In this document: positions 56,387 through 64,000 of the stretch, piece by piece
Numbering within the stretch: the stretch's first letter is position 1
How the letters are laid out: each line of letters opens with the position of its first letter
NCBI RefSeq assembly: GCF_030272615.1
Contig: NC_081415.1
Span: 416,110,757 to 416,174,756 of the forward strand
Direction of reading: 5' to 3'
DNA length: 64,000 nt
From: Cryptomeria japonica
Taxonomy: Eukaryota; Streptophyta; Pinopsida; Cupressales; Cupressaceae
The notes under the pieces: model-generated
Database searches by the model: none
What the model saw: only the letters and a program-made list of their open reading frames with translations
Told to the model about the DNA's origin: nothing
Translations under genes and position numbers: made by a program

Positions 56387-57508
56387 ATGAACAAAGCTCT
56401 TTGCGAAGGCCCCTAGATGTTTGGCAAGTCTTCCTTGGCTCTCCAGAAATGGGCCCCGAATCTCATCTTGGATGAATCCTTCTTCGTTTCTGCGCCAGTC
56501 TAGACACGCCTCCTGGGTCTTCCGCTCGAATACTGGAATGAGGAAGTTTTCAAGGGCATTGCGAAATCCTTTGGAGAACTCTTGTCGATTGAACCAATGA
56601 CGGCGGCTAAATCAAGGTTAGTCTTTGCTCGCATTTGCGTAAATGTTAACCAAATGACAGATATGCCTCAATCCATAGATATCATATCTAAACTAGGAAA
56701 ATGGTCCCAAGCTATTGAATATGAATCTCTACCGTTTGCCTGTTTCCACTGCAAAAAATTGAGGCATTGAGCAAAATCTTGTCCGCTCAAGAAAGGCAAG
56801 GAACTCAAGACTGATAGTAACACTAAGAACAAAAAGATCTGGCAAATGACAAACAAAAAAGCAGATTCATCAACATCTGAGTGTAACCAAAAAAAGGATG
56901 CAATGAAACTTATGAATGAAGTCAAGAGGAATGGGAGTAGCAACAATGATAAATAGGATTGTGTTTGCTCCAATGACCCACTAGAGAGCTCTAAAGAAGC
57001 AGAGCCAGGAACTGAGTTGATCAATAAAGAAAACCCAGAAGCTCAGGAGAATGAAACTGTTAGTTAGGAGAAGGAAGAAACCATTCTGAACCAGGAGGAT
57101 AGATCAACTAGCCAGGAGAAGGAAGAATCCTATCTAGCCTCTTCACTCTCTAAATTGGCCGAGGTAAACTTTAATGAAGCCCAAGACCCTTCTGATATTG
57201 AGCCCTTACTATTTTTAACTAATGGAAGCCCAAAGACTCTCCTCTGTAAAACCCCTACCTAAAGTGTGCATATGCTGGATGAGATTCTCCGGATACTCAG
57301 GTCAAGAGAAGGAAAATCGAACAAGGAGGAACTCAATGGAGGAATCTCAACTAGAAGCAAGATTAAGAAAAAGGCAGATGTTGGAAGTCAAAATAAAAAG
57401 CAGGGAAGGCCATCCCTAAAACATCAAAGGGAACAGGAAAGCTGGAAGAACCGTGCTGATGGAACACAGTGTTCCATCGAGTCAGCCCTATCCCCAGTTA
57501 AAGCATGA
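56387..57508 (+). pseudogene. LINE-B ORF1 (DUF4283-type RNA-binding protein, 5'-truncated)
   Basis: The frame begins inside the DUF4283 region: LALQKWAPNLILDESFFVSA, then LLGLPLEYWNEEVFKGIAKS and AKSRLVFARICVNVN. A zinc knuckle follows (CFHCKKLRH, stop, AKSC), with Gly changed to Arg and Trp to a stop. The rest is charged and Lys/Glu/Ser-rich (RSKIKKKADVGSQNKKQ) up to TGA at 57506-57508. About six in-frame stops occur but no shift. ORF1 proteins of plant LINEs bind the element RNA. The N-terminus is missing through 5' truncation. Confidence 0.82.
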
Positions 57509-58100
57509 AGATTATATCATGGAATATCAGAGGGCTAAACGCCCCCCATAAGTAGGATGTGTTACGAAATGTCATCAGAGATCATAAACCGGATGTGGTC
57601 CTTGTTTGGGAAACCAAGATGTCTAAAGAAAAAGTTGAAAGGATCAGAATTTTTACAGAAAACAGAGTCATAGGAACTAACTCGGAGGGTGCTTCTGGAG
57701 GAACTGCAATTTTTTGGAACAAAAATACTATAATAGGAAAGGAAATCATCTTCGATTTTAATAGGAACTCAGTTTTGCTTGAGCATATTAAGGACAACTT
57801 TGTTTGGGTGTTATCTAATGTCTACGCTCCTAATACCAAATCTGGGAGAGCTAAATACTGGAAAAGCCTTGCCGCTGATAGACTCCAGTTTGCTGATCAA
57901 AGCTGGATTATTATGGGAGACTTCAATACCCCGCTCAAAGATGAAGAAAAGATGGGAGGTATCCCTTTACATCTTGATGGAAAACAAGACCTTATGGATT
58001 TCATTAATGACCAAGCTCTCATTGATGTTGATCTCTAGGGAATCAATTACACCTGGACCAATAGAAGAATTGGAGCTGATTTGATTCAAGTTAGGTAGAT
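57505..58100 (+). pseudogene. LINE-B ORF2: apurinic-type endonuclease domain
   Basis: Starts MKIISWNIRGLNAP at 57505, where its ATG overlaps the TGA of ORF1. Conserved endonuclease features are Asn in SWNIRG, Glu in WETKM, VLSNVYAP, IIMGDFN and NYTWTNRR. The domain nicks target DNA to start target-primed reverse transcription. There are stops at HK*DV and DL*GIN, and a frameshift at about 58095 after LIQVR. Confidence 0.9.
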
Positions 58101-60300
58101 CTTTAATTTCTCCTAACTGGCTTTCTAAGTATAGCTGCTCCCTTGGTTCTGTTATCAAAATCGGTTCAGGCCATTTCCCCATCTCCTTTTCTGCCAACTC
58201 TTTTTCGGCAAAAAGAAACTTCCCTTTCAGATTTGAAAAAGCTTGGCTCTCCCATCCTTCTCTGGAAGCCTGCATTGCTGAATGGTGGAACTCTGAAGTG
58301 GAGGGTAAGGCTCTTTTTAGAATTGCGAAAAAGCTCAACATCATAAAAGCCAAAATTAAAACCTAGAACAAAGAGATTTTTGGGGACATATTCAAGAACA
58401 AAACTTAAGTCAAAGCCAAATTAAAGTATGTTTAGGATAGAATCCAAGGGGTGGGGTTGACCAAAGATCTTAGGATGGCTGAAAATGATCTTTTATCTAA
58501 ATACCACTCCATCATTTCTAATGAAGAGACTTTCTGGAGACAAAGATCCAGAGCCTTGTTCCTGAAGGAAGGAGATAAAAACACCCACTTCTTTCACTTA
58601 ACCGCTGTTAAGCACAGGGCAGCCAATATAATATCCAGACTAACTTGCAATAAAGGCATTCTTACAGAGGATTGCGACATCAGGGTGGAAGCTCTCGAGC
58701 ATTTCAGTACCTTGTTGGGTGAAGTGGATAACCTGGATTACAGTAAGCAAAATACCCTTTTACAAGCTATCCCTTCTATCCTGTCAGAAGCTGACAATCG
58801 CCTCTTATCCCATATTCCTTCTAATCCTAAAATCATAAAGGCGATGTTCTCCTTTCAGAGTGATAAATCCCCTAGCCCGGATGACTTTCCCATGTTTTTC
58901 TTCCAAAAATTCTGGCACATTGTGGAGGCTGACATATGCAATGGTGTTAAGGAATTCTTTGGCTCCAGAAGACTTCTTAAGGAACTAAATGCCACTTTCA
59001 TTGTCCTTATCCCAAAGAACCCCAGAGCTGATTCTCTTAACAAGTTTAGACCCATCAGCTTGTGTAACTCTGTCTACAAGATCCTTTCCAAGGTTTTGAC
59101 TTCCAGGTTGTTGGATGTTCTCCCAAGGATTATCTCTGTCCAACAGAATGGCTTTGTCCCCGGAAGACAGATTTTGGACTCTATTATCTCTATTCATGAA
59201 AATATCCACTCCCTGAAAGTGGCGAATAAATAGGGATTCTTCCTTAAGTTAGACATGGCTAAAGCTTTTGATAGAGTGAACTGGCAGTTTCTCCTTAGGA
59301 TCATGAAATCGTTTGGTTTTGGTGACAAAGTTATCCAGCTCTATTCTCAACTCATGGAAACTTCCTCCTCTGTTGTTATTGTTAATGGCTCCCTGTCTAG
59401 TTTCTTCAAAAGTTCCAGAGGTCTCAGACAGGGAGACCCCATCTCCCCTATCCTGTTCACCATTCTTGCTGAATGCCTGGGTAGATTCATCCTTAAAAAT
59501 GTGAAAGAAGGCAATCTTAAGGGTCTGAAACCTTCTTCATCCAATGTTGTCTGCTCCCATGAACAATTTGTTGATGACTCTATCACCATGGGGGAAGCTA
59601 CCATCTTGGAAGCCAAAAACATGAAGATCATTCTGAATACCTATGAATCTGCCTCTGGTCAAAAAATCAACTGGGATAAAAGCTCTTTGTTCTTCATCAA
59701 CACCCCGGCCCAAAGGCAAATTAGGATTGGTAGGATTCTTGGTTACAACATATCTGAGTTTCCTTCTACCTATTTGGGGCTTCCTCTTTGTCTCAAGCCC
59801 GAGGATTCTTTCTGGAATAAGTTAATAGATAGACTCAACCTGAAACTCGCTGGCTGGAAAGGGGTTGTCCTTAGTCAAGCTGGTAAAGTCACTCTGCTCA
59901 AAGCCACTCTCCAAAATCTTCCTGCGTATGCTCTTAGCTTGTTCAAAATCCCCTCAAAGTTTGCAGAAGCTATTGAAAGAATCCACAAAAAGTTCCTTTG
60001 GTCGGGTGTGGAAGTTAAAAATAGAATCCCCCTTATTGCCTAGAATAACATTTGTTGCCCTAAGGCCTCAGGTGGGTTAGGCTTAAGGAACATTAGTTCT
60101 ATGAATAAAGCTTTATTAGCCAAGCAAATTTGGAGATTCAAAGGGGAGGAAAGAGAATGGAACTCTATTTGGAAAAACAAATATCTCTATATGCAACCTT
60201 CTGAGGAAGAATTCTTTGACAACTCTTTCTCTGTTGATGGATCTGCCATTTAGAATGTCGTGCAATATGCTAAAGGTTGGGCTGCTGCTGGTAGAACCTA
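58101..60300 (+). pseudogene. LINE-B ORF2: reverse transcriptase
   Basis: From 58101 on the frame is constant to 61681. Visible motifs: FLKEGDKNTHFFH, SPSPDDFPMFFFQKFW, LIPKNPRADSLNKFRPISLC, FVPGRQILDSI, LDMAKAFDRVNW (motif A), GLRQGDPISPILF, FVDD (59570-59581, where FADD is usual) and FPSTYLGLPLCLKP. Stops occur at about 58363, 58406, 58436, 59231 and 60041. RT copies the LINE RNA at the nick. Confidence 0.92.
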
Positions 60301-60419
60301 GAACCTTGGGGATGGGAGGAAAATAAGATTTTGGGAAGATAGATGGATCCTGGATAAACCTCTGGAGGAAATCCCTATCCTTAAAGATTGGAAAGATAGT
60401 TTCAAATGTAGGTACGGTG

Positions 60420-60990
60420 AAATGGTAAGAGATTACTGGAGAAATGGGGACTGGATTGACTTTAGCCAGCAGTGTCCAGATCTCAAGTTCCTTCAGATTG
60501 CTCTTTCTGCTAAAATCCCTAGAGACAACAAAGATGACATTCTAATATGGGGGAAAACTCTCGATGGGAAATACTCTATTTCCTCTGCTGTGGCTATTCA
60601 CAATGTCCCGGTGGAAGCTATTCCCATCTGGGCTAAAGTCTGGAATAAGAACTTAGTTCCCAAACACAACATCTTCTTTTGGATTTTCATCCAAAATAAG
60701 ATATTAACCCTGGATAATCTTCATAAAAGAGGCATTATTTTTCCTAATAGGTGTTCTCTTTGTTGCAGGGAAGAAGAGACATCTTGCCATATTCTCAATC
60801 AATGCTCTTTTAGCCAGGATATCTAGAAAATCATCCTTTCCAAGTGGAACCTGAGTTGGGTCTTCCCGAACTCTCTTGGTGACACTTGGCTTCAATGGAA
60901 TTGTCCTAACTCTAATCCTAAAATTGTGGAGACCTGGAGACTTACTCTGCCGATTATTATTTGGAATATATGAAAAGAGTGCAACAACAT
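60420..60990 (+). pseudogene. LINE-B ORF2: zf-RVT zinc-binding domain
   Basis: WAKVWNKNLVPKHNIFFWIF, LDNLHKRGIIFPNRCSLCC, and then EEETSCHILNQC give the C..C..H..C arrangement of zf-RVT, between RT and RNase H as in LINE-A. A stop after FSQDI (60824) and one at about 60973 interrupt it. Confidence 0.85.
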
Positions 60991-61099
60991 GATTTTTAGA
61001 GATAAAAGGGCTATTCCTAAAGTGGTTGCAGATAAAATCTTTAGGAGTATTTTTGAATGCCTCTATTGTACTGATCAGGGACTTGCTGCTAAAGATGAT

Positions 61100-61681
61100 T
61101 TCAAAGACAGGTGGAATCTTTCTACTACTACTACTAGCAAGGAGAAAGGTAGAGAAGGTCTTGTCTGGTGTTTTCCCCTACAGGGATGGATTAAGGTTAA
61201 CTTCGATGGGGCTTCTAAAGGGAACCCAGGTAAAGCTAGATATGGGGGCATTATCAGGAATTTTGCTGGAAGTTGTCTTAAGGCAATGGCTGGTCCTCTG
61301 GGGAATCAAACTAGCCATTTTGCTGAAGCCTCTGCTGCCTTGAATACCTTAATTATAGCCAAAAATCTTAATTATGATAAAATATGGCTTGAGGGGGATT
61401 CACTTAATATTATTAAGTGCTTAAAGGGGGAATCTGAGCCTTCTTGGTCTTTTGAGAATATCATCATGAAAGCTAGAGAGATCATCTCCAGTTTCAAAGA
61501 AATTATTATACAACATGCCTTCAGAGAGAAAAACAATGTTGCTGACTATTTAGCGAATACTGGAGTTAACTCTGATGCTCAAATGATTTTGCATGAGGAT
61601 GATCTCAATTTAAATATTAAAGAGATCCTTAGAAAGGACTGTTATACAGGGAGAGAAGGACAATTAAATCATGACAAGTAA
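61100..61681 (+). pseudogene. LINE-B ORF2: RNase H domain and ORF2 end
   Basis: KVNFDGASKGNPGKARYGG (Asp), HFAEASAALNTL (Glu), WLEGDSLNIIKCL (Asp) and NNVADYLANTGV (Asp) show a complete catalytic set. The frame is open from 60989 to the TAA at 61679-61681. The last 11 bp overlap the ORF3 start. This is the plant-type LINE RNase H. Confidence 0.92.
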
Positions 61682-63383
61682 AAAGCATCATTTACGCCTT
61701 GCTGGAAAGGCCATCATTACCTAGCATTGTGGTAGATCTCCTACTATCTCCAATAAATTGTCGCACGCTTTGTGGGTTACTTAGTGCAAAAATTTGAGCA
61801 GCATCGGGAAAGAAGGTCTCAATTTGCAGAGAAACGGAGTAGATAGCCTGCATCCGAAAATGGGAGGAGACCTAAGACGTGAAGAACCTGACAACACGTC
61901 GACCTGGAAAGCAATGCCTAAAGTCTGGGCGAAGATGAAGAAGGGCTCTCTTACCAGCTTCATGGAAAAGCTTGAGGACTATGACAAAGGTAGGGTTAAC
62001 TTAGCCGTTTCCAAGATTTTCGAAAACTGGTCTAATGGCTCTTTTAAACTTTACGGAGTTAAATTTAAGCTGGACACTGGGCTTATTTCAACTATGACTA
62101 GAATGCCCCACACCGGGCTTAACTTCTTTCAAGACCTCAAGGTCTCCAACAATGCGGTTAACTTATTCCCATGGAAAGAGAAAGAGCTGGCCAAAATAGG
62201 CAAGGATACCGGGGGCTACTACAAAGCTGCAAACATCAAGAAGTTGTGGGGTTGGGTTCTGAATGCAATCATGGTGTATATTACGGTTGAAGGCCATTTC
62301 TCTAGGGCCCACACCTACCACTTCATGCTTTGAAACCATTTCAGATACGACAAAAAAGTGTCTCTGCCCTACTACCTTTTTCAGTCCCTTTCCAGGTCCC
62401 TGAACAAACATAGGACTAACCCTTCCAGCCCGATTCTCCACAGCGGGCTCCTATTGCTCATCTATGAGCATTGCAAAACCCTTGCTCTGTAGGAAAATAA
62501 GCGGATTTCCGCTTCCTTGGGTAAAAGAAAGATGGAAGAGGGAGAAACTAGCAAGGAGAAGGCGTCATCCAACAAGAAAAGGAAAAGTGCCCCCGAGTTG
62601 GAAACAGAGGACATTGTCAAGGAAAGCAGTTGTATGGAGACAGACGAATCTAACAGTGAAGACAGTTGGAAAGAAGAGGAGCTGGGCAATGAGGAAGAAA
62701 GTGGAGATTTTGAGCCTGGTCAAGATAGCCCTATTCTAAGCAATCACCCTGGTAAGGACAATAGCCAACTAATGGAAGAAACGACTCCCAAGGATAATGA
62801 GGAAACCGAAGTTAATTCTGAGAAGGAAATAAACAAAGACCTGACTGAGGAAAGGGATAGCAAGGACAAGGAAAGTGCTGGTGAGGGGCTTATCCTGGAT
62901 AATCTCAAGAAGCTCTCGGAGGCTAGAATGGATTTCGATAGATGGACCTATGAAACCCTGAAAAACCTGGAAAAGAAAGGGATAAATTTGGATTAAAAGA
63001 GGGAGGATGAAAACAAAGAGCATATTAATTGGAAGCAGGAAATGGAGAACAAGGTAAAATCGTTGGAAGAGGGAAAAGAAGCAATGAAAAATCTGATGGG
63101 AGTTATCCCAAGTATCCTCTCTGCTGTCACCAAAAACTTGGAGGACATCACCAAGGTCTTTGACCATACTCCTAAACCAGTTGTGGATCTTGACTTGGAG
63201 GAGGAGACCATCCAGACTGGAAGTAGTGCTGCTACCCCGGTGGGCGGGACTGCGAAGAGAACCAGGGCCAGTATCAAGAAAACTGTGGCTGCTGCTGCTA
63301 AGGACCCTCCCAACTTCAAAGACAACATCAAAGAGCTGCAAGAAATTAGTAGCACCCTAGCTAAAGCCCTGGAAAAAATATGA
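61671..63383 (+). pseudogene. LINE-B ORF3 (uncharacterised protein, about 570 codons)
   Basis: One frame from ATG at 61671 to TGA at 63381-63383, broken only by five in-frame stops (two before 61794; 62331, 62488-62490 and 62994-62996). The N-terminal 260 residues look globular: LTSFMEKLEDYDKGRVNLAV, FKLYGVKFKLDTG, LWGWVLNAIMVYITVEGHFS, YLFQSLSRSLNKH and LHSGLLLLIYEH. Residues 280-440 are Lys/Glu/Asp-rich. A coiled coil follows (WKQEMENKVKSLEEGKEAMK) and a C-terminal KNIKELQEI-type helix. LINE-A has a diverged homologue in the same place. I know no named family for it. It may be a chaperone or second RNA/DNA-binding protein, which is only a guess. Confidence 0.8.
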
Positions 63384-63552
63384 TTCCTGGATGGCCTGCT
63401 GGCTTTTCGGGGCTTTTGTGGGTTTTCTTCGGTTTTTCGCTGGTTTTTTCTTTTTGGTTATGTTCCTCTCTATTTTTCATGGCTTTGCTATTTAAGTCTT
63501 GCTTGTAAAGGGTTTTGGGGGCCCTTCAAAACCCACTTTTTCATTAATCAAA
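63384..63552 (+). other. LINE-B 3' untranslated region
   Basis: T- and G-rich (GGTTTTTCGCTGGTTTTTTC) ending CATTAATCAAA. LINE-A ends with a similar ATTAATG...ATAATCAAAAAT, suggesting a shared 3' end recognised by related enzymes. Confidence 0.7.
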
Positions 63553-63565
63553 AACAAGCCGACTA
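63553..63565. repeat. Target site duplication of LINE-B, right
   Basis: AACAAGCCGACTA, then element B RNase H resumes (GCTAAATGAGTCATGG). Confidence 0.88.
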
Positions 63566-63690
63566 GCTAAATGAGTCATGGTGCTGAGTGAATTTGACAT
63601 TGAGTATGTTGATCGAAAATCTATAAAAGGATAAGTAATTGTGGATCAACTAGCTGAAGTGCCCCTGCGTGATTAAATTCCATTGCACAT
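63566..63690 (+). pseudogene. RNase H (first) of element B, right part
   Basis: VMVLSEFDIEYVDRKSIKG, a stop, then VIVDQLAEVPL, matching element A (VMILSEFDIQYTERRAIKG). A stop replaces W directly after the LINE insertion. Confidence 0.82.
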
Positions 63691-63714
63691 TGAATTTCCT
63701 GATGTAGATGTTCT

Positions 63715-64000
63715 CACTATTAGCAAGAAGACTTGGGAAGCATATTTTTATGGCTCTTACATACAACATTGATCAGGTGCAGGAATCCTATTCATAACGC
63801 CTCAAGGCCACACTATCCCTAAATCATACAGGCTGAATTTCCCATGTACAAATAATATGGTAGGATATGAAGCACTAGTCATTGGTCTCAAGATGGCCAT
63901 TGAATGGAATATCATAGAGTTTCATATCTATGATTATTACCAACTAGTTATCAACTAGATAAATGATGAGTACCAAACCAAGGATGATAAACTGATGCTG
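63715..64000 (+). pseudogene. Second RNase H of element B, all three catalytic residues changed
   Basis: AYFYGSYIQH, NNMVGYEALVIGLKMAIEW and IYDYYQLVIN align with YFDGSYTQH, NNVAEYEAL and VYGDSQLVVN of element A. The catalytic Asp, Glu and Asp are now Tyr, Gly and Tyr. Two stops also occur. The domain runs to the window edge, and integrase should follow outside. Confidence 0.82.

Larger units (their letters stand above)
56377..63552 (+). mobile_element. LINE-B, 7.2-kb L1-type retrotransposon with three ORFs
   Basis: Inserted in RNase H of element B with a perfect 13-bp duplication; removing it restores the element B frame. It carries ORF1 (5'-truncated), ORF2 with endonuclease, RT, zf-RVT and RNase H, and ORF3. 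The 3' end is TTCATTAATCAAA with only a short A run. ORF1/ORF2 overlap as ATGA and ORF2/ORF3 overlap by 11 bp. The main defects are in-frame stops and one shift at about 58095. It is the least degraded LINE in the window. Confidence 0.93.
27624..64000 (+). mobile_element. Tat-lineage Ty3/gypsy element B (host of nested insertions; continues past window)
   Basis: LTR, PBS, long leader, small upstream ORF, gag, protease, G-patch, RT, RNase H and a second RNase H appear in order on the plus strand. It is interrupted by a Copia-like LTR (29916-31331), element A (34033-51592) and LINE-B (56377-63552). Joining the pieces restores uninterrupted homology to element A: gag resumes at 51593 exactly where it stopped at 34032, and RNase H resumes at 63566. 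The double RNase H places it in the Tat lineage. Many stops show it is dead. Confidence 0.88.

Overview
This window is nuclear DNA of a seed plant with a large, repeat-rich genome. The evidence is the repeats themselves: Ty3/gypsy chromovirus and Tat-lineage elements primed by initiator tRNA-Met and (inferred) tRNA-Lys, plant L1-type LINEs with an RNase H domain, a Copia-type LTR, and deep nesting. A gymnosperm would fit, but nothing here proves it. I found no intact host gene. The only host-derived coding trace is an antisense fragment resembling the first membrane segments of an MTP1/ZAT-type zinc transporter (25115-25297).

Layout. 1-2442 is the decayed 5' part of a minus-strand gypsy element (linker before RT, protease, gag, PBS), with an LTR edge at 2443. 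5217-6477 is a TATG/AT/AC microsatellite. 7002-15248 is a complete but decayed minus-strand chromovirus with 1.8-kb LTRs, PBS, purine tract, chromodomain and a 5-bp target duplication (GATGA/GATAA). 15638-20140 is LINE-A, 5'-truncated, between 13-bp duplications. 22040-23440 is GA-rich satellite. 24448 carries a decayed PBS of a third gypsy element. 25528-27393 is LINE-C, a minus-strand LINE tail joined at its 5' side to two tRNA-like units, all inside one 17-bp duplication.

From 27624 to the end of the window lies one Tat-lineage element (element B) acting as host to three later insertions: a Copia-like LTR in its leader (29916-31331), a 17.56-kb Tat element (element A, 34033-51592) in its gag, and a 7.2-kb LINE (LINE-B, 56377-63552) in its RNase H. 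Each Tat element has LTR, PBS, leader repeat arrays, a small upstream ORF, gag, protease, G-patch and RT/RNase H followed by a second, archaeal-type RNase H.

Most unusual observations. (1) Element A is flanked by a perfect 5-bp duplication (AATAT), yet its two LTRs are inverted relative to each other; the right LTR faces inward toward an antisense plant-mobile-domain ORF. (2) LINE-B has three ORFs in series: ORF1 and ORF2 overlap as ATGA, and ORF2 overlaps ORF3 by 11 bp. ORF3 is about 570 codons, and a diverged homologue occurs at the same place in LINE-A. (3) A short basic ORF just upstream of gag is shared by elements A and B and has no internal stop in either, although gag and pol are full of stops. 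(4) LINE-C is a tRNA-like/LINE chimera. All large ORFs are broken, mostly by in-frame stops that single C-to-T or G-to-A changes would explain.
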